Shown here: positions 9,696-23,070 of the stretch, in pieces | How the letters are laid out: each line of letters starts with the position of its first letter | How positions within the stretch are numbered: the first letter of the stretch is position 1 | Assembly: GCA_033782935.1 (NCBI GenBank) | Contig: JAWQEG010000135.1 | Span: 1,800,501-1,864,500 of the forward strand | Direction of reading: 5' to 3' | Length of the DNA: 64,000 nt | From: Petrolisthes cinctipes | Lineage: Eukaryota; Arthropoda; Malacostraca; Decapoda; Porcellanidae | The notes under the pieces: generated by a model | Database searches by the model: none | Seen by the model: the letters and a program-made list of their open reading frames with translations, nothing else | Told to the model about the DNA's origin: nothing | Program-made: the position numbers and the translations under genes

Positions 9696-11372
9696 TTAGC
9701 ATGTTTTTAGCCTATATTTTGAAAATATTCTAACACAGAGTAGGCATGTACAGATTGCTTCTGGGACCCCAAAATATTGAATTTTCGGGTGTTTTGAGCC
9801 TGAATTTGAGATATAAACGGGTACAGAAGATACATACACATATTGACTTTGGGCATCTAAAATATCGATTTTCAGCATGTTTTGGGCCTGTATTTTGAAA
9901 ATACTCTAACACTGAGTAAGCATGTACAGATTGCTTCTGGGACCCCAAAATATTGAATTTTCGGGTGTTTTGAGCCTGAATTTGAGATATAAACGGGTAC
10001 AGAAGATACATGCACATATTGACTTTGGGCACCAAAAATATCGATTTTCAGCATGTTTTGGGCATGAATTTTGAAAATACTCTAACACGGAGTAGGCATG
10101 TACAGATCGCTTCTGGGACCCCAAAATATCGAATTTTCGGGTGTTTATGGCCAGAATTTGAGATATAAACGGGTGCAGAAGATGCATGCACATATCAACT
10201 TTTGGGCACCTAAAAGATCGATTTTCAGTATGTTTTTGGCCTGTATTTTGAAAATACTCTAACACGGAGTAGGCATGTACAGATACCTTCTGGGACCTCT
10301 GAATATCGAATTTTCGGGTGTTTTGGGACTGAATTTGAGATATCGATTTTTTGGCACCTAAAATATCGATTTTCAGCATGTTTTTAGCCTATATTTTGAA
10401 AATATTCTAGCACTGTGTAGGCATGTACAGATTGCTTCTGGAACCCCAAAATATTGAATTTTCGGGTGTTTTGAGCCTGAATTTGAGATATAAACGGGTA
10501 CAGAAGATACATGCACATATTGACTTTGGGCATCTAAAATATCGATTTTCAGCATGTTTTGGGCCTGTATTTTGAAAATACTCTAACACTGAGTAGGCAT
10601 GTACAGATTGCTTCTGGGACCCCAAAATATTGAATTTTCGGGTGTTTTGAGCCTGAATTTGAGATATAAACGGGTACTGAAGATGCATGCACATATCGAC
10701 TTTTGTGCACCTAAAAGATCGATTTTCAGTTTGTTTTGAGCATGTATTTTGAAAATACTCTAACACGGAGTAGGCATGTACAGATCGCTTCTGGGACCCC
10801 TAAATATCGAATTTTCGTGTGTTTGGGACTGAATTTGAGATATCGACTTTTTGGCACCTAAAATATCGATTTTTAGCATGTTTTTAGCCTATATTTTGAA
10901 AATATTCTAGCACTGAGTAGGCATGTACAGATTGCTTCTGGGACCCCAAAATATTGAATTTTCGGGTGTTTTGAGCCTGAATTTGAGATATAAACGGGTA
11001 CAGAAGATACATGCACATATTGACTTTGGGCACCAAAAATATCGATTTTTAGCATGTTTTGGGCCTGAATTTTGAAAATACTCTAACACGGAGTAGGCAT
11101 GTACAGATCGCTTCTGGGACCCCAAAATATCGAATTTTCGGGTGTTTAGGGCCAGAATTTGATATATAAACGGGTACAGAAGATGCATGCACATATCGAC
11201 TTTTGGGCACCTAAAAGATCGATTTTCAGTATGTGTTTGCCTGTATTTTGAAAATACTCTAACACGGAGTAGGCATGTACAGATACCTTCTGGGAACTCT
11301 AAATATCGAATTTTCGGGTGTTTTGGGACTGAATTTGAGATATCGATTTTTTGGCACCTAAAATGTCGATTT
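9696..11372. repeat. Copy 2 of the 2001-bp segmental duplication
   Basis: Blocks: 9696 (677 tetramer), 10373 (500), 10873 (500). They share the private variants of the 7695 copy at +2001. Copy 2 is not followed by the 323-bp dimer; it continues as trimers from 11373. There are scattered differences between copies (for example CTTTTGGGACC at 7934 against CTTCTGGGACC at 9935), so the duplication is not brand new. Confidence 0.82.
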
Positions 11373-13584
11373 TTAGCATGTTTTTAGCCTATATTTTGAA
11401 AATATTCTAGCACTGTGTAGGCATGTACAGATTGCTTCTGGGACCCCAAAATATTGAATTTTCGGGTGTTTTGAGCCTGAATTTGAGATATAAACGGGTA
11501 CAGAAGATACATGCACATATTGACTTTGGGCATCTAAAATATCGATTTTCAGCATGTTTTGGGCCTGTATTTTGAAAATACTCTAACACTGAGTAGGCAT
11601 GTACAGATTGCTTCTGAGACCCCAAAATATTGAATTTTCGGGTGTTTTGAGCCTGAATTTGAGATATAAACGGGTACTGAAGATGCATGCACATAACGAC
11701 TTTTGTGCACCTAAAAGATCGATTTTCAGTATGTTTTGAGCATGTATTTTGAAAATACTCTAAAACGGAGTAGGCATGTACAGATCGCTTATGGGACCCC
11801 TAAATATCGAATTTTCGGGTGTTTGGGACTGAATTTGAGATATCGACTTTTTGGCACCTAAAAGATCGATTTTTAGCATGTTTTTAGCCTATATTTTGAA
11901 AATATTCTAGCACTGAGTAGGCATGTACAGATTGCTTCTGGGACCCCAAAATATTGAATTTTCGGGTGTTTTGAGCCTGAATTTGAAATATAAACGGGTA
12001 CAGAAGATACTTGCACATATTGACTTTGGGCACCAAAAATATCGATTTTCAGCATGTTTTGGGCCTGAATTTTGAAAATACTCTAACACGGAGTAGGCAT
12101 GTACAGATCGCTTCTGGGACCCCAAAATATCGAATTTTCGGGTGTTTAGGGCCAGAATTTGAGATATAAACGGGTACAGAAGATGCATGCACATATCGAC
12201 TTTTGGGCACCTAAAAGATCGATTTTCAGTATGTTTTTGGCCTGTATTTTGAAAATACTCTAACACGGAGTAGGCATGTACAGATACCTTCTGGGACCTT
12301 TAAATATCGAATTTTCGGGTGTTTTGGGACTGAATTTGAGATATCGATTTTTTGGCACCTAAAATGTCGATTTTTAGCATGTTTTTAGCCTATATTTTGA
12401 AAATATTCTAGCACTGTGTAGGCATGTACAGATTGCTTCTGGGACCCCAAAATATTGAATTTTCGGGTGTTTTGAGCCTAAATTTGAGATATAAACGGGC
12501 ACAGAAGATACATGCACATATTGACTTTGGGCATCTAAAATATCGATTTTCAGCATGTTTTGGGCCTGTATTTTGAAAATACTCTAACACAGAGTAAGCA
12601 TGTACAGATTGCTTCTGGGACCCCAAAATATTGAATTTTCGGGTGTTTTGAGCCTGAATTTGAGATATAAACGGGTACAGAAGATACATGCACATAATGA
12701 CTTTGGGCACCAAAAATATCGATTTTCAGCATGTTTTGGGCCTGAATTTTGAAAATACTCTAACACGGAGTAGGCATGTACAGATCGCTTCTGGGACCCC
12801 AAAATATCGAATTTTCCGGTGTTTAGGGCCAGAATTTGAGATATAAACGGGTACAGAAGATGCATGCACATATCGACTTTTGGGCACCTAAAAGATCGAT
12901 TTTCAGTATGTTTTTGGCTTGTATTTTGAAAATACTCTAACACGGAGAAGGCATGTACAGATACCTTCTGGGACCTCTAAATTTTGAATTTTCGGGTGTT
13001 TTGGGACTGAATTTGAGATATCGATTTTTTGGCACCTAAAATGTCGATTTTTAGCATGTTTTTTGCCTATATTTTGAAAATATTCTAGTACTGTGTAGGC
13101 ATGTACAGATTGCTTCTGGGACCCCAAAATATTGAATTTTCGGGTGTTTTGAGCCTGAATTTGAGATATAAACGGGTACCTAAGATACATGCACATATTG
13201 ACTTTGGGCATCTAAAATATCGATTTTCAGCATGTTTTTGGCCTGTATTTTGAAAATATTCTAACACTGAGTAGGCATGTACAGATTGCTTCTGGGAACC
13301 CAAAATATTGAATTTTCGGGTGTTTTGAGCCTGAATTTGAGATATAAACGGGTACTGAAGATGCATGCACATATCGACTTTTGTGCACCTAAAAGATCGA
13401 TTTTCAGTATGTTTTTGGCCTGTATTTTGAAAATACTCTAACACGGAGTAGGCATGTACAGATCGCTTCTGGGACCCCTACATATCGAATTTTCGGGTGT
13501 TTTGGGACTGAATTTGAGATATCGACTTTTTGGGACCTAAAAGATCGATTTTTAGCATGTTTTTAGCCTATATTTTGAAAATAT

Positions 13585-13600
13585 TCTAGCACTGTACAGA
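13585..13600. repeat. 10-bp deletion variant of M1 (representative site)
   Basis: CTAGCACTGTACAGATT replaces CTAGCACTG-AGTAGGCATG-TACAGATT. Ten bases are missing between two TG dinucleotides. The same change occurs in the M1 that starts at 4699, 13552, 16400, 20399, 24146, 30222, 35873, 36364, 40390, 41205, 42699, 44841, 46982, 48977, 50617, 52939, 54933, 59435 and 61254. It turns 501-bp trimers into 491-bp ones. Confidence 0.9.
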
Positions 13601-13887
13601 TTGCTTCTGGGACCCCAAAATATTGAATTTTCGGGTGTTTTGAGCCTGAATTTGAGATATAAACGGGTACAGAAGATACATGCACATATTGACTTTGGGC
13701 ATCTAAAATATCGATTTTCAGCATGTTTTGGGCCTGTATTTTGAAAATACTCTAACACTGAGTAGGCATGTACAGATTGCTTCTGGGACCCCAAAATATT
13801 GAGTTTTCGGGTGTTTTGAGCCTGAATTTGAGATATAAACGGGTACTGAAGATGCATGCACATATCGACTTTTGTGCACCTAAAAGA

Positions 13888-14063
13888 TCGATTTTCTGTA
13901 TGTTTTGAGCATGTATTTTGAAAATACTCTAACACGGAGTAGGCATGTACAGATCGCTTCTGGGACCCCAAAATATTGAATTCTCGGGTGTTTTGGGACT
14001 GAATTTGAGATATAAACGGGTACAGAAGATACATGCTCATATTGACTTTGGGCACCAAAAATA
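13888..14063. repeat. Hybrid monomer: M3b front, M1 back (pentamer at 13552)
   Basis: It opens as M3b with TTTTCTGTATGTTTTGAGC, carries GAATTCTCGGG and TTTGGGACTGAATTTGAG, then keeps ATAAACGGGTAC...GATACATGCTCAT and ends CACCAAAAATA. It is the same class of recombinant as at 2365. The GAATTCTCGGG and CATGCTCAT variants also mark the hybrids at 16560 and 20559, so those three share a recent ancestor. Confidence 0.83.
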
Positions 14064-15072
14064 TCGATTTTCAGCATGTTTTGGGCCTGAATTTTGAAAA
14101 TACTCTAACACGGAGTAGGCATGTACAGTTCGCTTCTGGGACCCCAAAATATCGAATTTTCGGGTGTTTAGGGCCAGAATTTGAGATATAAACGGGTACA
14201 GAAGATGCATGCACATATCGACTTTTGGGCCCCTAAAAGATCGATTTTCAGTATGTTTTTGGCCTGTATTTTGAAAATACTCTAACACGGAGTAGGCATG
14301 TACAGATACCTTCTGGGACCTCTAAATATCGAATTTTCGGGTGTTTTGGGACTGAATTTGATATATCGATTTTTTGGCACCTAAAATGTCGATTTTTAGC
14401 ATGTTTTTAGCCTATATTTTGAAAATATTCTAGCACTGTGTAGGCATGTACAGATTGCTTCTGGGACCCCAAAATATTGAATTTTCGGGTGTTTTGAGCC
14501 TGAATTTGAGATATAAACGGGTACAGAAGATACATGCACATATTGACTTTGGGCATCTAAAATATCGATTTTCAGCATGTTTTGGGCCTGTATTTTGAAA
14601 ATACTCTAACACTGAGTAAGCATGTACAGATTGCTTCTGGGACCCCAAAATATTGAATTTTCGGGTGTTTTGAGCCTGAATTTGAGATATAAACGGGTAC
14701 AGAAGATACATGCACATATTGACTTTGGGCACCAAAAATATCGATTTTCAGCATGTTTTGGGCCTGAATTTTGAAAATACTCTAACACGGAGTAGGCATG
14801 TACAGATCGCTTCTGGGACCCCAAAATATCGAATTTTCCGGTGTTTAGGGCCAGAATTTGAGATATAAACGGGTACAGAAGATGCATGCACATATCGACT
14901 TTTGGGCACCTAAAAGATCGATTTTCAGTATGTTTTTGGCTTGTATTTTGAAAATACTCTAACACGGAGTAGGCATGTACAGATACCTTCTGGGACCTCT
15001 AAATATCGAATTTTCGGGTGTTTTGGGACTGAATTTGATATATTGATTTTTTGGCACCTAAAATGTCGATTT

Positions 15073-18000
15073 TTAGCATGTTTTTAGCCTATATTTTGAA
15101 AATATTCTAGCACTGTGTAGGCATGTACAGATTGCTTCTGGGACCCCAAAATATTGAATTTTCGGGTGTTTTGAGCCTGAATTTGAGATATAAACGGGTA
15201 CAGAAGATGCATGCACATATCGACTTTTGTGCACCTAAAAGATCGATTTTCAGTATGTTTTGAGCATGTATTTTGAAAATACTCTAACACGGAGTAGGCA
15301 TGTACAGATCGCTTCTGGGACCCCTAAATATCGAATTTTCGGGTGTTTTGGGACTGAATTTGAGATATCGACTTTTTGGCACCTAAAAGATCGATTTTTA
15401 GCATGTTTTTAGCCTATATTTTGAAAATATTCTAGCACTGAGTAGGCATGTAAAGATTGCTTCTGGGACCCCAAAATATTGAATTTTCGGGTGTTTTGAG
15501 CCTGAATTTGAGATATAAACGGGTACAGAAGATACATGCACATATTGACTTTGGGCACCAAAAATATCGATTTTCAGCATGTTTTGGGCCTGAATTTTGA
15601 AAATACTCTAACACGGAGTAGGCATGTACAGATCGCTTCTGGGACCCCAAAATATCGAATTTTCGGGTGTTTTGAGCCTGAATTTGAGATATAAACGGGT
15701 ACTGAAGATGCATGCACATATCGACTTTTGTGCACCTAAAAGATCGATTTTCAGTATGTTTTGAGCATGTATTTTGAAAATACTCTAACACGGAGTAGGC
15801 ATGTACAGATCGCTTCTGGGACCCCTAAATATCGAATTTTCGGGTGTTTTGGGACTGAATTTGAGATATCGACTTTTTGGCACCTAAAAGATCGATTTTT
15901 AGCATGTTTTTAGCCTATATTTTGAAAATATTCTAGCACTGAGTAGGCATGTAAAGATTGCTTCTGGGACCCCAAAATATTGAATTTTCGGGTGTTTTGA
16001 GCCTGAATTTGAGATATAAACGGGTACAGAAGATACATGCACATATTGACTTTGGGCACCAAAAATATCGATTTTCAGCATGTTTTGGGCCTGAATTTTG
16101 AAAATACTCTAACACGGAGTAGGCATGTACAGATCGCTTCTGGGACCCCAAAATATCGAATTTTCGGGTGTTTTGAGCCTGAATTTGAGATATAAACGGG
16201 TACTGAAGATGCATGCACATATCGACTTTTGTGCACCTAAAAGATCGATTTTCAGTATGTTTTGAGCATGTATTTTGAAAATACTCTAACACGGAGTAGG
16301 CATGTACAGATCGCTTCTGGGACCCCTAAATATCGAATTTTCGGGTGTTTTGGGACTGAATTTGAGATATCGACTTTTTGGCACCTAAAAGATCGATTTT
16401 TAGCATGTTTTTAGCCTATATTTTGAAAATATTCTAGCACTGTACAGATTGCTTCTGGGACCCCAAAATATTGAATTTTCGGGTGTTTTGAGCCTGAATT
16501 TGAGATATAAACGGGTACTGAAGATGCATGCACATATCGACTTTTGTGCACCTAAAAGATCGATTTTCTGTATGTTTTGAGCATGTATTTTGAAAATACT
16601 CTAACACTGAGTAGGCATGTACAGATCGCTTCTGGGACCCCTAAATATCGAATTCTCGGGTGTTTTGGGACTGAATTTGAGATATAAACGGGTACAGAAG
16701 ATACATGCTCATATTGACTTTGGGCACCAAAAATATCGATTTTCAGCATGTTTTGGGCCTGAATTTTGAAAATACTCTAACACGGAGTAGGCATGTACAG
16801 ATCGCTTCTGGGACCCCAAAATATCGAATTTTCGGGTGTTTAGGGCCAGAATTTGAGATATAAACGGGTACAGAAGATGCATGCACATATCGACTTTTGG
16901 GCACCTAAAAGATCGATTTTCAGTATGTTTTTGGCTTGTATTTTGAAAATACTCTAACACGGAGTAGGCATGTACAGATACCTTCTGGGACCTCTAAATA
17001 TCGAATTTTCGGGTGTTTTGGGACTGAATTTGAGATATCGATTTTTTGGCACCTAAAATATCGATTTTCAGCATGTTTTTAGCCTATATTTTGAAAATAT
17101 TCTAGCACTGTGTAGGCATGTACAGATTGCTTCTGGGACCCCAAAATATTGAATTTTCGGGTGTTTTGAGCCTGAATTTGAGATATAAACTGGTACAGAA
17201 GATACATGCACATATTGACTTTGGGCATCTAAAATATCGATTTTCAGCATGTTTTGGGCCTGTATTTTGAAAATACTCTAACACTGAGTAGGCATGTACA
17301 GATTGCTTCTGGGACCCCAAAATGTTGAATTTTCGGGTGTTTTGAGCCTGAATTTGAGATATAAACGGGTACTGATGATGCATGCACATATCGACTTTTG
17401 TGCACCTAAAAGATCGATTTTCAGTATGTTTTGAGCATGTATTTTGAAAATACTCTAACACGGAGTAGGCATGTACAGATCGCTTCTGGGACCCCTAAAT
17501 ATCGAATTTTCGGGTGTTTTGGGACTGAATTTGAGATATCGACTTTTTGGCACCTAAAAGATCGATTTTTAGGATGTTTTTAGCCTATATTTTGAAAATA
17601 TTCTAGCACTGAGTAGGCATTTACAGATTGCTTCTGGGACCCCAAAATATTGAATTTTCGGGTGTTTTGAGCCTGAATTTGAGATATAAACGGGTACAGA
17701 AGATACATGCACATATTGACTTTGGGCACCAAAAATATCGATTTTCAGCATGTTTTGGGCCTGAATTTTGAAAATACTCTAACACGGAGTAGGCATGTAC
17801 AGATCGCTTCTGGGACCCCAAAATATCGAATTTTCTGGTGTTTAGGGCCAGAATTTGAGATATAAACGGGTACAGAAGATGCATGCACATATCGACTTTT
17901 GGGCACCTAAAAGATCGATTTTCAGTATGTTTTTGGCCTGTATTTTGAAAATACTCTAACACGGAGTAGGCATGTACAGATACCTTCTGGGACCTCTAAA

Positions 18001-19071
18001 TATCGAATTTTCGTGTGTTTTGGGACTGAATTTGAGATATCGATTTTTTGGCACCTAAAATGTCGATTTTTAGCATGTTTTTAGCCTATATTTTGAAAAT
18101 ATTCTAGCACTGTGTAGGCATGTACAGATTGCTTCTGGGACCCCAAAATATTGAATTTTCGGGTGTTTTGAGCCTGAATTTGAGATATAAACGGTTACAG
18201 AAGATACATGCACATATTGACTTTGGGCATCTAAAATATCGATTTTCAGCATGTTTTGGGCCTGTATTTTGAAAATACTCTAACACGGAGTAGGCATGTA
18301 CAGATTGCTTCTGGGACCCCAAAATATTGAATTTTTGGGTGTTTTGAGCCTGAATTTGAGATATAAACGGGTACTGAAGATGCATGCACATATCGACTTT
18401 TGTGCACCTAAAAGATCGATTTTCAGTATGTTTTGAGCATGTATTTTGAAAATACTCTAACACGGAGTAGTCATGTACAGATCGCTTCTGGGACCCCTAA
18501 ATATCGAATTTTCAGGTGTTTTGGGACTGAATTTGAGATATCGACTTTTTGGCACCTAAAAGATCGATTTTTAGCATGTTTTTAGCCTATATTTTGAAAA
18601 TATTCTAGCACTGAGTAGGCATGTACAGATTGCTTCTGGGACCCCAAAAAATTGAATTTTCGGGTGTTTTGAGCCTGAATCTGAGTTATAAACGGATACA
18701 GAAGATACATGCACATATTGACTTTGGGCACCAAAAATATCGATTTTCAACATGTTTTGGGCCTGAATTTTGAAAATACTCTAACACGGAGTAGGCATGT
18801 ACAGATCGCTTCAGGGACCCCAAAATATCGAATTTTCGGGTGTTTAGGGCCAGAATTTGAGATATAAACGGGTACAGAAGATGCATGCACATATCGACTT
18901 TTGGGCACCTAAAAGATCGATTTTCAGTATGTTTTTGGCCTGTATTTTGAAAATACTCTAACACGGAGTAGGCATGTACATATACCTTCTGGGACCTCTA
19001 AATATCGAATTTTCGGGTGTTTTGGGACTGAATTTGAGATATCGATTTTTTGGCACCTAAAATATCGATTA
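15073..19071. repeat. Copy 1 of a 3999-bp near-identical tandem duplication
   Basis: Block pattern: 325, 501, 501, 668, 501, 501, 501, 501, at 15073, 15398, 15899, 16400, 17068, 17569, 18070 and 18571. The same lengths in the same order start again at 19072. Rare variants are carried over: GTAAAGATTG twice (~15450, ~15951), AGGATGTTTT (~17572), GGCATTTACAG (~17616), CGGTTACAG (~18192), GAATCTGAGTTATAAACGG (~18678), CTTCAGGGACC (~18811), GTACATATACC (~18976) and CGATTATTAGC (~19066). The two trimers at 15398 and 15899 also look identical to each other. Confidence 0.9.
16560..16735. repeat. Hybrid monomer: M3b front, M1 back (in the 668-bp block at 16400)
   Basis: TTTTCTGTATG and TTTGGGACTG identify an M3b front. 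The retained AAACGGGTACAG and GATACATGCTCAT identify an M1 back. The block is a tetramer of about 678 bp shortened by the 10-bp deletion in its first monomer (CACTGTACAG at ~16438). Confidence 0.83.
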
Positions 19072-22000
19072 TTAGCATGTTTTTAGCCTATATTTTGAAA
19101 ATATTCTAGCACTGAGTAGGCATGTACAGATTGCTTCTGGGACCCCAAAATATTGAATTTTCGGGTGTTTTGAGCCTGAATTTGAGATATAAACGGGTAC
19201 AGAAGATGCATGCACATATCGACTTTTGTGCACCTAAAAGATCGATTTTCAGTATGTTTTGAGCATGTATTTTGAAAATACTCTAACACGGAGTAGGCAT
19301 GTACAGATCGCTTCTGGGACCCCTAAATATCGAATTTTCGGGTGTTTTGGGACTGAATTTGAGATATCGACTTTTTGGCACCTAAAAGATCGATTTTTAG
19401 CATGTTTTTAGCCTATATTTTGAAAATATTCTAGCACTGAGTAGGCATGTAAAGATTGCTTCTGGGACCCCAAAATATTGAATTTTCGGGTGTTTTGAGC
19501 CTGAATTTGAGATATAAACGGGTACAGAAGATACATGCACATATTGACTTTGGGCACCAAAAATATCGATTTTCAGCATGTTTTGGGCCTGAATTTTGAA
19601 AATACTCTAACACGGAGTAGGCATGTACAGATCGCTTCTGGGACCCCAAAATATCGAATTTTCGGGTGTTTTGAGCCTGAATTTGAGATATAAACGGGTA
19701 CTGAAGATGCATGCACATATCGACTTTTGTGCACCTAAAAGATCGATTTTCAGTATGTTTTGAGCATGTATTTTGAAAATACTCTAACACGGAGTAGGCA
19801 TGTACAGATCGCTTCTGGGACCCCTAAATATCGAATTTTCGGGTGTTTTGGGACTGAATTTGAGATATCGACTTTTTGGCACCTAAAAGATCGATTTTTA
19901 GCATGTTTTTAGCCTATATTTTGAAAATATTCTAGCACTGAGTAGGCATGTAAAGATTGCTTCTGGGACCCCAAAATATTGAATTTTCGGGTGTTTTGAG
20001 CCTGAATTTGAGATATAAACGGGTACAGAAGATACATGCACATATTGACTTTGGGCACCAAAAATATCGATTTTCAGCATGTTTTGGGCCTGAATTTTGA
20101 AAATACTCTAACACGGAGTAGGCATGTACAGATCGCTTCTGGGACCCCAAAATATCGAATTTTCGGGTGTTTTGAGCCTGAATTTGAGATATAAACGGGT
20201 ACTGAAGATGCATGCACATATCGACTTTTGTGCACCTAAAAGATCGATTTTCAGTATGTTTTGAGCATGTATTTTGAAAATACTCTAACACGGAGTAGGC
20301 ATGTACAGATCGCTTCTGGGACCCCTAAATATCGAATTTTCGGGTGTTTTGGGACTGAATTTGAGATATCGACTTTTTGGCACCTAAAAGATCGATTTTT
20401 AGCATGTTTTTAGCCTATATTTTGAAAATATTCTAGCACTGTACAGATTGCTTCTGGGACCCCAAAATATTGAATTTTCGGGTGTTTTGAGCCTGAATTT
20501 GAGATATAAACGGGTACTGAAGATGCATGCACATATCGACTTTTGTGCACCTAAAAGATCGATTTTCTGTATGTTTTGAGCATGTATTTTGAAAATACTC
20601 TAACACTGAGTAGGCATGTACAGATCGCTTCTGGGACCCCTAAATATCGAATTCTCGGGTGTTTTGGGACTGAATTTGAGATATAAACGGGTACAGAAGA
20701 TACATGCTCATATTGACTTTGGGCACCAAAAATATCGATTTTCAGCATGTTTTGGGCCTGAATTTTGAAAATACTCTAACACGGAGTAGGCATGTACAGA
20801 TCGCTTCTGGGACCCCAAAATATCGAATTTTCGGGTGTTTAGGGCCAGAATTTGAGATATAAACGGGTACAGAAGATGCATGCACATATCGACTTTTGGG
20901 CACCTAAAAGATCGATTTTCAGTATGTTTTTGGCTTGTATTTTGAAAATACTCTAACACGGAGTAGGCATGTACAGATACCTTCTGGGACCTCTAAATAT
21001 CGAATTTTCGGGTGTTTTGGGACTGAATTTGAGATATCGATTTTTTGGCACCTAAAATATCGATTTTCAGCATGTTTTTAGCCTATATTTTGAAAATATT
21101 CTAGCACTGTGTAGGCATGTACAGATTGCTTCTGGGACCCCAAAATATTGAATTTTCGGGTGTTTTGAGCCTGAATTTGAGATATAAACTGGTACAGAAG
21201 ATACATGCACATATTGACTTTGGGCATCTAAAATATCGATTTTCAGCATGTTTTGGGCCTGTATTTTGAAAATACTCTAACACTGAGTAGGCATGTACAG
21301 ATTGCTTCTGGGACCCCAAAATGTTGAATTTTCGGGTGTTTTGAGCCTGAATTTGAGATATAAACGGGTACTGATGATGCATGCACATATCGACTTTTGT
21401 GCACCTAAAAGATCGATTTTCAGTATGTTTTGAGCATGTATTTTGAAAATACTCTAACACGGAGTAGGCATGTACAGATCGCTTCTGGGACCCCTAAATA
21501 TCGAATTTTCGGGTGTTTTGGGACTGAATTTGAGATATCGACTTTTTGGCACCTAAAAGATCGATTTTTAGGATGTTTTTAGCCTATATTTTGAAAATAT
21601 TCTAGCACTGAGTAGGCATTTACAGATTGCTTCTGGGACCCCAAAATATTGAATTTTCGGGTGTTTTGAGCCTGAATTTGAGATATAAACGGGTACAGAA
21701 GATACATGCACATATTGACTTTGGGCACCAAAAATATCGATTTTCAGCATGTTTTGGGCCTGAATTTTGAAAATACTCTAACACGGAGTAGGCATGTACA
21801 GATCGCTTCTGGGACCCCAAAATATCGAATTTTCTGGTGTTTAGGGCCAGAATTTGAGATATAAACGGGTACAGAAGATGCATGCACATATCGACTTTTG
21901 GGCACCTAAAAGATCGATTTTCAGTATGTTTTTGGCCTGTATTTTGAAAATACTCTAACACGGAGTAGGCATGTACAGATACCTTCTGGGACCTCTAAAT

Positions 22001-23070
22001 ATCGAATTTTCGTGTGTTTTGGGACTGAATTTGAGATATCGATTTTTTGGCACCTAAAATGTCGATTTTTAGCATGTTTTTAGCCTATATTTTGAAAATA
22101 TTCTAGCACTGTGTAGGCATGTACAGATTGCTTCTGGGACCCCAAAATATTGAATTTTCGGGTGTTTTGAGCCTGAATTTGAGATATAAACGGTTACAGA
22201 AGATACATGCACATATTGACTTTGGGCATCTAAAATATCGATTTTCAGCATGTTTTGGGCCTGTATTTTGAAAATACTCTAACACGGAGTAGGCATGTAC
22301 AGATTGCTTCTGGGACCCCAAAATATTGAATTTTTGGGTGTTTTGAGCCTGAATTTGAGATATAAACGGGTACTGAAGATGCATGCACATATCGACTTTT
22401 GTGCACCTAAAAGATCGATTTTCAGTATGTTTTGAGCATGTATTTTGAAAATACTCTAACACGGAGTAGTCATGTACAGATCGCTTCTGGGACCCCTAAA
22501 TATCGAATTTTCAGGTGTTTTGGGACTGAATTTGAGATATCGACTTTTTGGCACCTAAAAGATCGATTTTTAGCATGTTTTTAGCCTATATTTTGAAAAT
22601 ATTCTAGCACTGAGTAGGCATGTACAGATTGCTTCTGGGACCCCAAAAAATTGAATTTTCGGGTGTTTTGAGCCTGAATCTGAGTTATAAACGGATACAG
22701 AAGATACATGCACATATTGACTTTGGGCACCAAAAATATCGATTTTCAACATGTTTTGGGCCTGAATTTTGAAAATACTCTAACACGGAGTAGGCATGTA
22801 CAGATCGCTTCAGGGACCCCAAAATATCGAATTTTCGGGTGTTTAGGGCCAGAATTTGAGATATAAACGGGTACAGAAGATGCATGCACATATCGACTTT
22901 TGGGCACCTAAAAGATCGATTTTCAGTATGTTTTTGGCCTGTATTTTGAAAATACTCTAACACGGAGTAGGCATGTACATATACCTTCTGGGACCTCTAA
23001 ATATCGAATTTTCGGGTGTTTTGGGACTGAATTTGAGATATCGATTTTTTGGCACCTAAAATATCGATTA
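19072..23070. repeat. Copy 2 of the 3999-bp near-identical tandem duplication
   Basis: Blocks: 19072 (325), 19397 (501), 19898 (501), 20399 (668), 21067 (501), 21568 (501), 22069 (501), 22570 (501). Every reading frame over 60 codons that I compared at +3999 encodes the same residues as copy 1 (14 pairs), so substitutions are absent or very rare. At the left edge copy 1 has TGTGTAGG (~15112) where copy 2 has TGAGTAGG (~19111). At the right edge TATTCTAGC becomes CATTCTAGC at ~23101. The true breakpoints therefore lie close to the block boundaries used here. An assembly error cannot be excluded from sequence alone. Confidence 0.9.
20559..20734. repeat. Hybrid monomer: M3b front, M1 back (second copy)
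   Basis: Duplicate of the hybrid at 16560, exactly 3999 bp downstream, with the same TTTTCTGTATG, GAATTCTCGGG and CATGCTCAT variants. Confidence 0.83.

Larger units (their letters stand above)
11373..15072. repeat. Trimers with two tetramers and one pentamer
   Basis: Blocks: 11373 (500), 11873 (501), 12374 (677 tetramer), 13051 (501), 13552 (844 pentamer with the 10-bp deletion), 14396 (677 tetramer). The tetramers at 12374 and 14396 share GTAAGCATG (~12597, ~14619) and a CCGGTG change (~12818, ~14840), so they are copies of one another about 2022 bp apart. Confidence 0.82.
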
